From assembly GCF_002803075.1 (NCBI RefSeq), contig NZ_NNBK01000002.1, positions 372,001 to 436,000 of the forward strand: a stretch of DNA of 64,000 nt, in the 5' to 3' direction. Position numbers and translations under genes: made by a program. Below, one piece after another: positions 1 through 8,178 of this stretch (positions are counted from its first letter, which is position 1; every line of letters starts with the position of its first letter). The notes below the pieces were generated by a model. It worked only from the letters and a program-made list of their open reading frames with translations. It was not told the DNA's origin and ran no database searches. This DNA is from Streptomyces sp. CB01373 (lineage in GTDB: Bacteria > Actinomycetota > Actinomycetes > Streptomycetales > Streptomycetaceae).

Positions 1-378
1 GAGAGCCGGGACCAGCGGGGTGGCGACGGCGCCGACGGCCAGGACGAGGGCCGCGATGAAGCCGAGGATCAGGCCGGCGCCCGCGCTGTAGGCGTTCACC
101 AGGCTCCAGAACATGATCCAGGCCACCAGGACCGTGAACGCCACTCCCACCGCGCCCAGGTCCAGGCCCGCCACCTTGCGGGGCTGCGGCAGACTCCGGT
201 TGACGACGATCAGCGCGGCGCCGATCACCCCGCCCATGTAGACGCCGAAGCCCAGACCGAGGTTGTCCCAGGCATTGAGGGTGTAGCCCGAGCCGGTGTG
301 GAGGAACGACGCGATGAACAGCAACACCGCTGCTCCGATCACCACGCCGTCGCCCCGAGTGAGGGAGCGGATATTCAC
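1..378 (-). CDS. Multi-pass membrane protein, C-terminal part cut by window edge
   Basis: The reading frame starts with GTG at 378 and runs off the left edge, so only the first 126 codons are seen. The translation begins MNIRSLTRGDGVVIGAA and shows four hydrophobic stretches at about residues 12-25, 45-58, 72-90 and 98-120, with a short basic loop (NRSLPQPRK) between the second and third. This matches small four-helix integral membrane proteins common in Streptomyces (DUF5336-like, from memory). No catalytic or transport motif is visible and no function is assigned. The gene may be driven by the promoter-like region around 477-501. Confidence 0.7.
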   Translation of the reverse strand, partial: MNIRSLTRGDGVVIGAAVLLFIASFLHTGSGYTLNAWDNLGLGFGVYMGGVIGAALIVVNRSLPQPRKVAGLDLGAVGVAFTVLVAWIMFWSLVNAYSAGAGLILGFIAALVLAVGAVATPLVPAL

Positions 379-476
379 GTCAGGTCCTTCTGGTTCGTCG
401 TCTCGTCGGTGGAGGCGTCGCTGTCGCCGTCCCGCCGTCGGGCGGGGGTGCGAAAGCGCGGGGGTGGCACCTCATC

Positions 477-501
477 GTACGGGTGACACTATCGCCCGTA
501 C
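477..501. promoter_or_regulatory. Inverted repeat GTACGGG-N11-CCCGTAC upstream of the membrane protein gene
   Basis: Perfect 7-bp arms lie at 477-483 and 495-501. Read on the minus strand, the spacer holds GATAGT, a possible -10 element, so a regulator bound here would cover the promoter. This lies in the 155-bp gap between the amidase 3' end and the membrane protein start. The role is inferred. Confidence 0.4.
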
Positions 502-533
502 GGCCGCGATGTCCGCCGGGATGAGGGCCCTGA

Positions 534-1520
534 TCACGACCCGCGCAGGAAACTCACGATTCCCTCAGAGATCCCCTGGGCCGCCTTCTGCCGCCAGGCG
601 CCGCTGGTGAGCGAGGCGGCGTCCTTGCTGTCGCGCATGTTGCCGCATTCGATGAACACCTTGGGAACCGTCGACAGATTGAGGCCGCCCAGGTCCTTCC
701 GCGTGACGAGTCCGGTGCCGCCGCCGAGGTAGTTGGACGGCGCCTCGCCCGTGACCCGCACGAAGTTGCCCGCGATGCGCTCGCCCAGGTCGCGGGAGGC
801 GGAGACGATCGGGCGGGTGTCGGCGGAGCCGGAGTGCACGGCCCCCGGCAGGATGACGTGGAAGCCGCGGTCGCCGGACGCCGCGCCGTCGGCGTGGATC
901 GAGACGGCGGCATCCGCGTGCGCGTCGTTGCCGATCCGGGCGCGCTCGTCGACACACGGGCCCCAGGCCGGTGAATCGCCGTCGTGGGTCAGCTTCACGG
1001 TGGCGCCCTGCGCCTCGAGCAGCGCGCGCAGCCGGTGGGCCACGTCCAGCGTGAACCGGGCCTCGGAGTAACCGGCGTTCGTGGACGTGCCGGTGGTGTC
1101 GCACTCCTTGCGGTTGGTGCCGATGTCCACCTGGCGGTTGATCTCCGCCGTGTGCCGGAAGTTGCCCGGGTTGTGGCCCGGGTCGACGACCACGACCTTG
1201 CCCTTGAGCGGGCCGGAGGCGGCGGGCGCCGAGGGCTTCCGCGTGGGGGAGGAGCCGCCCCCCTTGTCGTCCTGTCCGGGGTACGAGGGCAGGAGCGGCC
1301 CCTCGGACCCCGAGGGGGAGCCGGACGCGGAGGCGGAGCCGGACGCCGACGGCGGGGCCGCCGTGTCCGAGCCTCCGGGGTCGCCCACCGCCTCGTACAC
1401 CAGCCAGCCCAGCAGGGCGCCGGGCACCAGTGCCGCGAGGGAGACGGTCAGCAGCCCCCGGCGCAGGCGGCCGGGGCGCTCGGGCTGCGGGACATCGAAG
1501 TCGGGGCCTTGGTACGACAC
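534..1520 (-). CDS. N-acetylmuramoyl-L-alanine amidase (Amidase_3), membrane-anchored
   Basis: A 328-residue protein that should cleave the amide bond between muramic acid and L-alanine of peptidoglycan outside the cell. A basic cytoplasmic N-terminus (RPGRLRRG) is followed by one membrane helix at about residues 22-46, a Ser/Pro/Gly-rich wall-spanning linker to about residue 105, and the zinc-dependent catalytic domain. Visible motifs are VVVDPGHNPGN with the zinc His116, a Glu-bearing segment after NAGYSEARF, SIHADG with the second zinc His, and the C-terminal FIECGNMRDSKDA carrying the catalytic Glu. Length and order fit secreted AmiC-type amidases of actinomycetes. It stands alone, 10 bp beyond the start of the next minus-strand unit, and is probably transcribed on its own or with its upstream neighbour. 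Confidence 0.9.
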   Translation of the reverse strand: MSYQGPDFDVPQPERPGRLRRGLLTVSLAALVPGALLGWLVYEAVGDPGGSDTAAPPSASGSASASGSPSGSEGPLLPSYPGQDDKGGGSSPTRKPSAPAASGPLKGKVVVVDPGHNPGNFRHTAEINRQVDIGTNRKECDTTGTSTNAGYSEARFTLDVAHRLRALLEAQGATVKLTHDGDSPAWGPCVDERARIGNDAHADAAVSIHADGAASGDRGFHVILPGAVHSGSADTRPIVSASRDLGERIAGNFVRVTGEAPSNYLGGGTGLVTRKDLGGLNLSTVPKVFIECGNMRDSKDAASLTSGAWRQKAAQGISEGIVSFLRGS

Positions 1521-1530
1521 GTCTGCGACT

Positions 1531-2193
1531 CTAACGGCGGTCGCGGGCGGCTGCTTCCGAACGCCGCAGTACGCGCAGCGATCCGGTCGCCGACACCTCG
1601 GTGAACCCGCCCGACTCCAGGGCGCGGAGGTACACGCGGTACGGGGCCTGCCCGGTGAACTCGTCCGCCGGGTCCGGGAACACGTCGTGGATCACCAGCA
1701 GCCCGCCCTCGGCCAGGTGCGGCGCCCACCCCTCGTAGTCGGCGCCGGCGTGCTCGTCGGTGTGGCCGCCGTCGACGAAGACCAGGCCGAGCGGGGTGTT
1801 CCACAGTGCGGCGATCTGCGGCGAGCGGCCGACGAGCGCCACCACGTGGTCCTCCAGGCCCGCCCGGTGCAGGGTCCTGCGGAACGTGGGGAGCGTGTCC
1901 ATCAGCCCGATCTCGGGGTCGACCGTCCCCGGGTCGTGGTACTCCCAGCCGGGCTGCTGCTCCTCGCTGCCGCGGTGGTGGTCCACGGTGAGCGCGGTGA
2001 CCCCGGCCCGCCGGGCCGCGTCGGCGAGCAGGATCGTCGAGCGCCCGCAGTACGTGCCGACCTCGAGGAGCGGCAGCCCGAGCCGCCCGGCCGTCACGGC
2101 CGCCGCGTACAGCGCCAGCCCCTCGTCGGTGGGCATGAACCCCTTCGCCGCCTCGAACGCGGCGAGGATCGGGGGTTCGGGTGCCACGGGCAT
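1531..2193 (-). CDS. Class I SAM-dependent methyltransferase (Methyltransf_24-like)
   Basis: A 220-residue cytoplasmic protein. The SAM-binding motif I appears as LLEVGTYCGRST at about residues 42-53, followed by TVDHHRG (acidic residue after strand 2) and LVFVDGGHTDEH, typical of the small O-methyltransferase/Methyltransf_24 fold. The substrate cannot be told from sequence. The ATG at 2193 follows an array of 13-bp repeats (2237-2287). The amidase gene follows after only 10 bp, so the two may be co-transcribed. An alternative reading is a macrocin-O-methyltransferase-like protein; the fold assignment is firm, the substrate unknown. Confidence 0.82.
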   Translation of the reverse strand: MPVAPEPPILAAFEAAKGFMPTDEGLALYAAAVTAGRLGLPLLEVGTYCGRSTILLADAARRAGVTALTVDHHRGSEEQQPGWEYHDPGTVDPEIGLMDTLPTFRRTLHRAGLEDHVVALVGRSPQIAALWNTPLGLVFVDGGHTDEHAGADYEGWAPHLAEGGLLVIHDVFPDPADEFTGQAPYRVYLRALESGGFTEVSATGSLRVLRRSEAAARDRR

Positions 2194-2236
2194 GGGGGTC
2201 CTTCCGGTCGGTCGTCAGGGTCGTCTCGGTCGCTCG

Positions 2237-2287
2237 TCCTGGTCGGTCATCCTGGTCGGTTGTCCTGGTGGTCGTCCTGGTCGTGCG
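2237..2287. repeat. Tandem ~13-bp repeat (TCCTGGTCGGTNN), four copies
   Basis: Units lie at 2237-2249, 2250-2262, 2263-2274 (one base shorter) and 2275-2287, with looser GGTCG-rich copies to the left. They fill the 181-bp gap between the MFS gene 3' end (2375) and the methyltransferase start (2193). No coding role is apparent. Confidence 0.75.
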
Positions 2288-2374
2288 TCCTTGCAGGCCG
2301 CCATGCTGCCGCACTTCCGGCCGCGCGGGCGACCGGGGGGCGCGGGGATGCGTCTCACGGGCGTGCGTCTCGTC

Positions 2375-4114
2375 TCAGGCGGTGACCGACTCGCTCGGCA
2401 GGGACAGGTCCAGGTCGACCGGGTGGTCCTCGCCGGTGTGGTTCGCCGCGCTGGCGAGCGGGCCGTGCCCGGCGGCGCGGGCGGCCAGGACGTACGGGCC
2501 CCGGGCCGGGACCGCGAGGGTGTAACCGCCGTCCTCGGCGGAGAGCGTGGCGCCCGCCTGGCGGCCGCGGCGGTCGATCAGCGTGACCTTGGCGCGGGCG
2601 ACCGGGGCGCCGCCCGCGTCCAGGACCCGGCCGCGGAAACCGCGCAGGACCGCCTCGGCCCGCGCAAGGTTGGCGTCCTCCTCGCTGCTCGCCCGCAGTC
2701 GCGGGCCCGTCGAGAGGTTCGGCCGGGGCAGGCACAGGGCCAGCGTCAGGCCCACGACGACGGCGGCCGTGGCGATCAGGAAGGAGACGCGGAAGCCGTG
2801 CATGGACGGGACCGCGAGACCGCCTGTGTGATGCGCGGTGTTGGCCAGCACCATGCCGATCACGGCGCTGGACACCGAGGTGCCGATGGACCGCATCAGG
2901 GTGTTGAGGCCGTTGGCCGCGCCCGTCTCGGACGCCGGGACCGCGCCGACGATCAGCGCGGGCAGCGAGGAGTACGCCAGTCCGATGCCGGCGCCCAGGA
3001 CCACCGAGACGACGACGGTCTGCCAGGCCGCGTTCATCAGGCCGAGGCCGGCGGCGTAGCCGACCGCGATGATCAGCAGGCCGATGATCAGGGTGACCTT
3101 CGGGCCGTAGCGGGCGGAGAGGCGGGCGTAGACCGGCGCGGTGAACATCATGGTCAGGCCCAGCGGCGCCACGCACAGACCGGCGACCACCATCGACTGC
3201 CCGAGCCCGTAGCCGGTGGCGGTGGGGAGCTGGAGCAGCTGGGGCAGGACGAGGGAGACGACGTAGAAACTGACGCCGACCATGATCGAGGCGAGGTTGG
3301 TCAGCAGTACCTCGCGGCGGGCGGTGGTGCGCAGGTCGACCAGCGGGGCCGCGACGCGCAGCTCCATCAGGCCCCACAGCAGCAGGACGGCGACGGCCGC
3401 GGCGAACAGGCCGAGCGTGGTGGGCGACGACCAGCCCCAGTCGCTGCCCTTGGTGACGGGCAGCAGGAGCAGGACCAGGCCGCCGGCCAGGCCCAGCGCG
3501 CCCGGCAGGTCGAAGGAGCCCTCGGCGCGCGCCGGGGACTCCGGTACGACGAGGAGGGTGAGGCCGATGGAGAGGACGCCGAGGCCGGCGGCGCCGTAGA
3601 AGAGGGTGTGCCAGTCGGCGTGCTGGGCGACCATGGCCGCGGCGGGCAGGGCGAGTCCGCCGCCGACGCCGATCGAGGAGCTCATCAGCGCCATGGCGGA
3701 GCCGAGCCGCTCGCGCGGCAGCATGTCCCGCATCAGGCCGATGCCGAGCGGGATCGCCCCCATCGCGAAGCCCTGGAGCGTACGGCCCGCGATCATGGGC
3801 AGCAGGGCGGAGGTGAACGCGCTGACCAGCGCGCCGACCACCATCACGGAGAGGCTGGCGATCAGCATGCGGCGCTTGCCGTACAGGTCGCCGAGGCGGC
3901 CCATGATCGGCGTGGCCACCGCGCCGGACAGGAGTGTGGAGGTCAGGACCCAGGTGGCGTCGCTGGGCGAGGTGTCGAGGAGTTGCGGCAGGTCCTTGAT
4001 GACCGGGACGAGCAGGGTCTGCATCACCGCGACGACGATCCCCGCGAAGGCGAGCACCGGGACGACGGCCCCGCTCCCGCTCCGCTCGGTCCGTCCGGTC
4101 GTCGTGAGCGTCAT
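2375..4114 (-). CDS. MFS drug-efflux transporter with C-terminal carboxypeptidase-regulatory-like domain
   Basis: A 579-residue membrane protein. Residues 1 to about 480 hold roughly 14 hydrophobic helices and the MFS loop motif GRLGDLYGKRRM after helix 2, which points to the DHA2 (14-helix, proton-driven drug exporter) group. After the last helix there is an acidic linker (about 485-500) and then an 80-residue segment, FRGRVLDAGGAPVARAKVTLIDRRG... DGGYTLAVPARGPYVLAARAAGH. This has the beta-sandwich pattern of carboxypeptidase-regulatory-like domains, usually found outside the cell. With an even helix count the tail should be cytoplasmic, which is odd. Transported substrate unknown. A weak divergent promoter (TTGACC/GATGAC, 4182-4153) lies upstream. 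Confidence 0.88.
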   Translation of the reverse strand: MTLTTTGRTERSGSGAVVPVLAFAGIVVAVMQTLLVPVIKDLPQLLDTSPSDATWVLTSTLLSGAVATPIMGRLGDLYGKRRMLIASLSVMVVGALVSAFTSALLPMIAGRTLQGFAMGAIPLGIGLMRDMLPRERLGSAMALMSSSIGVGGGLALPAAAMVAQHADWHTLFYGAAGLGVLSIGLTLLVVPESPARAEGSFDLPGALGLAGGLVLLLLPVTKGSDWGWSSPTTLGLFAAAVAVLLLWGLMELRVAAPLVDLRTTARREVLLTNLASIMVGVSFYVVSLVLPQLLQLPTATGYGLGQSMVVAGLCVAPLGLTMMFTAPVYARLSARYGPKVTLIIGLLIIAVGYAAGLGLMNAAWQTVVVSVVLGAGIGLAYSSLPALIVGAVPASETGAANGLNTLMRSIGTSVSSAVIGMVLANTAHHTGGLAVPSMHGFRVSFLIATAAVVVGLTLALCLPRPNLSTGPRLRASSEEDANLARAEAVLRGFRGRVLDAGGAPVARAKVTLIDRRGRQAGATLSAEDGGYTLAVPARGPYVLAARAAGHGPLASAANHTGEDHPVDLDLSLPSESVTA

Positions 4115-4523
4115 CGAGTGGGGCCTCCGGGCCGTGAGAGGTGAAGCGTGCGGTCATCCGTGCGGATCGAGCGCAGGGTCAACCCCGTCGACCGAGGCAA
4201 CTATTCCGATGCTTTGGCGTACTAACGAATTCTTGACCGTTCCGTGAGGTTCTGAACGCCGGTCAGACGGGCGGTGGGCCGGGGGAGTGGAGGCGGAAAA
4301 AGCGGGGCCGGCCCGGCGTTGGAAGCCCTTCTCACGGTTCTGGGCGGGGGCGTGGGCGGAGTTTCGTGCCGGGCCGGGGGCGTGTCCTTCCAGTGCGCGC
4401 CGTGGTCCCGCACCCGCCCGCACAGCGGTCCCGAAGGACCCCTCTCACCCCTGCTGACCTGGGCTTTCGTGGTGATCAACCCTAGACTTGACCCACTTCG
4501 ACACGGATACGGAAGGGGGCCGT
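4115..4523. other. Divergent intergenic region with candidate promoters
   Basis: This 409-bp gap separates the MFS gene (minus) from a methyltransferase (plus). On the minus strand TTGACC (4182-4177) and GATGAC (4158-4153) are 18 bp apart and may drive the MFS gene. On the plus strand TAGACT (4483-4488) is a -10-like hexamer giving a leader of about 30 nt. Around 4196-4262 the DNA is notably less GC-rich. No gene with convincing codon usage is seen inside. Confidence 0.45.
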
Positions 4524-5318
4524 ATGGAGCGGGACGTTCGCACGGTCGAGGACGTACTGGAGCTGCTGGACGGGCTGTTCGCGCCGGACGCCGACCGGTG
4601 GACCGGGGACGCGGCCGGCTGGTGGGACGGGTTCTACGCGGACCGGAACCGGCCGGTGCCGTTCTTCGCGGACAAACCGGACGAGAACCTCGTCGAGTGG
4701 CTGGAGCGGGGGCTGATCGGCGGGCGCCGGGCACTGGACCTCGGATGCGGCCCGGGACGCAACGCGCTGTACCTCGCGGAGCGGGGCTTCGCGGTGGACG
4801 CGGTCGACCTGTCGCCGCAGGCGATTGCCTGGGCCAGGGAGCGGGCCCGGGAGATGGGACTCGGCGAGACGGGGTCCGAGGGGGCGGGGTCCGAGGAGGC
4901 GGGGGTCGAGGGGACAGGGGCCGGGGTGCGGTTCCTGTGCCAGGACGCCTTCGGGTCCGCCGGGTCGCCGCTCACCGGCCCGTACGACCTGGTGTACGAC
5001 TCCGGTTGCTTCCACCATCTGCCGCCGCACCGTCGGATCAGCCACCTGGCCCTGCTCGACCGGGTCCTGGCCCCCGGCGGCCATCTGGCCCTGACCTGTT
5101 TCGCGGCCGGAGCCATGGGCTGCGAGCTGTCGGACGCGGAGCTGTACCGCACCTCACGCCTGCACGGCGGCCTCGCCTACACGCCCGACTCGCTGCGGCG
5201 CATCTTCGCGGACCTGACGGAGGTCGAACTACGCCGGATGCGCGACGAGCCGGAGGACTCACCACACTTCGGGGAGACGTTCCTGTGGGCGGGGCTGTTC
5301 CGGCGGGAGGCGGCGTAG
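4524..5318 (+). CDS. Class I SAM-dependent methyltransferase
   Basis: The ATG at 4524 is chosen because GGAAGGGGG (4511-4519) lies just upstream; an in-frame TTG at 4488 overlaps the likely -10. The 264-residue product has motif I ALDLGCGPGRNALYLAERGF, the acidic motif VDAVDLS, and DLVYDSGCFHHLPPHRR, which resemble thiopurine/tellurite-type small-molecule methyltransferases. An insert of GSE/GA repeats (GSEGAGSEEAGVEGTGAG) lies between the second and third beta strands and is probably a disordered loop created by repeat expansion. Substrate unknown. It converges on the response regulator gene, with a hairpin between. Confidence 0.85.
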   Translation: MERDVRTVEDVLELLDGLFAPDADRWTGDAAGWWDGFYADRNRPVPFFADKPDENLVEWLERGLIGGRRALDLGCGPGRNALYLAERGFAVDAVDLSPQAIAWARERAREMGLGETGSEGAGSEEAGVEGTGAGVRFLCQDAFGSAGSPLTGPYDLVYDSGCFHHLPPHRRISHLALLDRVLAPGGHLALTCFAAGAMGCELSDAELYRTSRLHGGLAYTPDSLRRIFADLTEVELRRMRDEPEDSPHFGETFLWAGLFRREAA

Positions 5319-5425
5319 CGAACGGTCAACGCGCTTGCGGACGGCGGGAGTGAGGGTGCGCGGGGGCCGCGCGGGCGGCCTGTGGTCGCGCCGTCCGGCG
5401 GTCCCGCCGTCCGGCGGCCAGGGGC

Positions 5426-5445
5426 GTGACCGTCGCAGCGGTCAC
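5426..5445. terminator. Hairpin between convergent genes
   Basis: GTGACCG (5426-5432) and CGGTCAC (5439-5445) form a 7-bp stem with a 6-nt loop. It lies in the 198-bp gap between the convergent methyltransferase and response regulator genes, which also carries three CCGTCCGGCGG repeats. There is no U-tract; terminator role inferred from position. Confidence 0.45.
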
Positions 5446-5516
5446 ACCGTCCGGCGGTGGCGGTCGTTCCTGGCGGCGGGATCCGTGACCGTCCCGGCGG
5501 TCGCGGCCCTCGGCGG

Positions 5517-6158
5517 TCACAGCCAGCCCTGGCGGCGGGCCTCCCGTACGGCCTCCGTGCGGTTGCGGGTGCCGGTTTTGCCGATCGCGGCGGACAGGTA
5601 GTTGCGGACGGTGGACTCCGACAGGTGCAGCTTCGCGGCGACGTCGGCGACCGTCGCCCCGTCGGCGGAGGCCCTCAGCACGTCGCACTCGCGGGCGGTG
5701 AGCGGGCTGGGGCCGGCGCTGAGGGCGGCCGCGGCGAGTACCGGGTCGACCACCGTCTCCCCGGCGAGCACCCGGCGGACCGCCGCCGCCAGTTCCTCCA
5801 CCGGCCCGTCCTTGACCAGGAAGCCCCCGGCCCCGGCCTCCATGGCCCGGCGCAGATAACCGGGCCGGCCGAAGGTGGTCAGGATCAGCACCCGGCAGTG
5901 GGGAACGCGCTCGCGCAGCTCGGCGGCGGCGTCCAGACCGCTCATCCCCGGCAGTTCGATGTCCAGCAGCGCCACGTCGGGACGGTGGGCCAGCGCGGCG
6001 TCCACGACGGCGTCGCCCGCCGAGACCTGGGCGACGACCTCCATGTCGTCCTCCATGCCGAGCAGCAGGGCGAGCGCGCCGCGCATCATCTGCTGGTCCT
6101 CCGCGAGGAGGAGGCGGATGCACTTGGCGGGTCGGCCGTCCCCGGTCATGTCGTCCAT
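5517..6158 (-). CDS. NarL/LuxR-family response regulator
   Basis: A 213-residue two-component regulator. The receiver domain (residues 13-130) carries the acidic pocket LLLAEDQ, the phospho-acceptor Asp66 in VALLDIELPGMSG, the conserved Thr in LILTTFGRPG and Lys in GFLVKDG. The C-terminal LuxR-type helix-turn-helix (about 145-205) reads PLTARECDVLRASADGATVADVAAKLHLSESTVRNYL. It lies 49 bp downstream of the histidine kinase gene, on the same strand, and is its obvious partner. The four-gene order ATPase-permease-kinase-regulator suggests that this system controls its own ABC exporter, as in DesK/DesR-like and LiaRS-like modules. Confidence 0.93.
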   Translation of the reverse strand: MDDMTGDGRPAKCIRLLLAEDQQMMRGALALLLGMEDDMEVVAQVSAGDAVVDAALAHRPDVALLDIELPGMSGLDAAAELRERVPHCRVLILTTFGRPGYLRRAMEAGAGGFLVKDGPVEELAAAVRRVLAGETVVDPVLAAAALSAGPSPLTARECDVLRASADGATVADVAAKLHLSESTVRNYLSAAIGKTGTRNRTEAVREARRQGWL

Positions 6159-6207
6159 GGACCAAGGGTATTGACTCGCGCCCCGCGGGCGTGGGCGCGT
6201 GGGCCGG

Positions 6208-7431
6208 TCACCTCACCGAGGAGCCGAGCCGGGCACCGCTGCTCTCCACCGTCTCTCCCGCCTCCAGAGGGACTTCGGCGGTCACCGTGAAGCCGCCGCG
6301 GGGCGAGGAACCGGCCCGCAGCGAACCGCCCGCCGCCGCGAGGCGTTCGGTCAGGCCCCGCAGGCCGGTGCCGCCCACCCGGTCCACCGGGTCCGGATCC
6401 CCCGACCGCCCGGCCGACGTGCCGTCCCCGTCGTCGGTGACCGTCAGACGGGCGCGCTCGGCCGTGCCGGTGACGGTGATCTCGCAGCGCCGCGCGCCGC
6501 TGTGCCGTACGGCGTTGGTGACCGCCTCGCGCACCACCCAGCCCAGCAGCGCCTCGGCGCCCGGCGTCAGCGGCGGGCCCGACCGGCGCACCACGGGCTC
6601 GATGCCGGCGGCGGTCAGCGCCGAACGGGCCCGGTCCAGCTCCGCGCCGAGGCCGCCCTCGCGGTAGCCGGTGACCGCCTCGCGGATCTCGGTGAGCGCC
6701 TGCCGTCCGACGGACTCGATGTCGGTGATCTGCGTCAGCGCCGCCCCCATGTCGCGGGGCGCCAGCCGCCGGGCCGCCTCCGACTTCACCACGATCACCG
6801 ACAGCGTGTGGCCGAGCAGGTCGTGCAGGTCCCGGGAGAAGCGCAGCCGCTCCTCCTCCACCGCGCGGCGGGCCAGCTCCTCACGGGCGGTGCGCAGTTC
6901 CCGTACGGCGTCGGACAGGCTGAGGATCACCGCCGTCACGACCGTCGACAGGAACGTGCCGTAGCCGACGTTGATGCCGTTCCAGCCCTCGCGCAGCCCG
7001 CCGACGGCCCCCGCGAACAGGCCGAGGCCCACACTGATCCGGCCGAGCAGCGGCCCGCGCAGGGACGCGCCCGCCGCCAGGCCGAACAGCGGCAGGAACA
7101 GCAGCCACGTACCGCCGTACCCGATGGCCAGTCCGCACGTCACCAGGAACAGCAGCAGCAGCGCGAGGCGGGTGGAGCGGGCCGTCCGCGCCCGCTGGTC
7201 GAAGGCGCGGAACACCACATAGATGTAGAGCGAGTTGAAGGCCAGCAGGCCCAGGCCGCCGATCCACGGGTTGGGGGTCTTGCCCTGGAAGAGGTTGGAG
7301 TAGGCGCCCATCCCCATCAGCAGCCAGGGCAGCAGGGAGAAGCCGGTGGGCGGCGGCCCCGGATGCTCCTGCCCGCCCTCGCACCTCGTGCCCTGCTCCG
7401 TGCGGCAGGAGCTCCTGCGTGACCAGCGCAT
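6208..7431 (-). CDS. Sensor histidine kinase (HisKA_3 / DesK type)
   Basis: A 407-residue membrane kinase. About five or six hydrophobic helices span residues 30-175, with almost no extracellular domain, so it probably senses the membrane itself or its transporter. The HisKA_3 dimerisation helix holds the phospho-acceptor His203 in RFSRDLHDLLGHTLSVI. The ATPase domain shows the N box VVREAVTNAVRHSGA and G box VTDDGDGTSA ... GTGLRGLTERL. The ATG start at 7431 is 16 bp from the permease stop. It phosphorylates, by inference, the regulator encoded downstream. Confidence 0.92.
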   Translation of the reverse strand: MRWSRRSSCRTEQGTRCEGGQEHPGPPPTGFSLLPWLLMGMGAYSNLFQGKTPNPWIGGLGLLAFNSLYIYVVFRAFDQRARTARSTRLALLLLFLVTCGLAIGYGGTWLLFLPLFGLAAGASLRGPLLGRISVGLGLFAGAVGGLREGWNGINVGYGTFLSTVVTAVILSLSDAVRELRTAREELARRAVEEERLRFSRDLHDLLGHTLSVIVVKSEAARRLAPRDMGAALTQITDIESVGRQALTEIREAVTGYREGGLGAELDRARSALTAAGIEPVVRRSGPPLTPGAEALLGWVVREAVTNAVRHSGARRCEITVTGTAERARLTVTDDGDGTSAGRSGDPDPVDRVGGTGLRGLTERLAAAGGSLRAGSSPRGGFTVTAEVPLEAGETVESSGARLGSSVR

Positions 7432-7446
7432 GTTCCGTTCCCCCGA

Positions 7447-8178
7447 TCAGACCTTGCCGGCATGGCGGCGGTAGGACAGGACAGCGTACGAACCGAACAG
7501 CGTCAGCCAGCCCGCCAGTACGAGGATGGCACCCGCCGCCGGGACGTGGCCCTCCGCGACCGAGACCCCGAGGTCGGCGATCCCGTGTGTGGGCGTGTAC
7601 GTGGACAGGGTGGCCATCCAGTGCGGGAACAGCTCGACCGGGAACCACAGGCCGCCGAGCACGGCGAGCCCCAGGTTGCACACCATGTTGACCACGCCGG
7701 TGGTCTGCGCGGTGAGCCCGTAGCCGTTGCCCAGTCCGAGCAGTGTGAACGGGACCGAGCCGAGCCACAGCAGCAGCGCCGTCGCCGCCCACTGCCACGC
7801 CGCCAGCCGTACGCCGTTGATCAGACCGCCCGCAAGGAGCACCGCGCAGATCGCGGGCAGCACGGTCACCGAGGCGGTCAGCGCCCGCCCGGCGACCACC
7901 TGGCGCGGGGTCATCGGGGTCACCCTGAGCTGCCGCAGCCAGCCGACCGTACGGTCCTCGGCGACCCCGCCGCCGGTGTTGAGGGCCGAGCCGACCGCGC
8001 CGTAGGCGGCCATGCCGACCATGGACGCGGTCCGCCAGCCCCGGTCGGCGCCGTCGCCGAGGTTGGTGAACAGCAGGTACATCATCACCGGCATCGCGAT
8101 CCCGCCGATCACGAAGCCCGTGTCGCGCAGGGTGCGCCGCACCTCGAGACGCAGGTAGTCGAGTATGTCGCGCATCAC
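7447..8178 (-). CDS. ABC-2 type transporter permease
   Basis: A 243-residue protein with six hydrophobic helices and the ABC-2 membrane domain pattern (LRLEVRRTLRDTGFVIGGIAMPVMMYLLF at the N-terminus, then GWLRQLRVTPMTPRQVVAGR before helix 3). Its ATG overlaps the stop of the ATPase gene by 4 bp (ATGA), so the two are translationally coupled and should form one exporter. The substrate is unknown; exporters coupled to DesK-type kinases often deal with membrane-active compounds. Confidence 0.9.
   Translation of the reverse strand: MMRDILDYLRLEVRRTLRDTGFVIGGIAMPVMMYLLFTNLGDGADRGWRTASMVGMAAYGAVGSALNTGGGVAEDRTVGWLRQLRVTPMTPRQVVAGRALTASVTVLPAICAVLLAGGLINGVRLAAWQWAATALLLWLGSVPFTLLGLGNGYGLTAQTTGVVNMVCNLGLAVLGGLWFPVELFPHWMATLSTYTPTHGIADLGVSVAEGHVPAAGAILVLAGWLTLFGSYAVLSYRRHAGKV

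Noticed and set aside
1760..4144. 794-codon plus-strand frame opposite the MFS transporter
   Set aside because: Rich in His, Gln, Asp and Arg, typical of the antisense of a GC-rich gene. The minus strand encodes a clear transporter.
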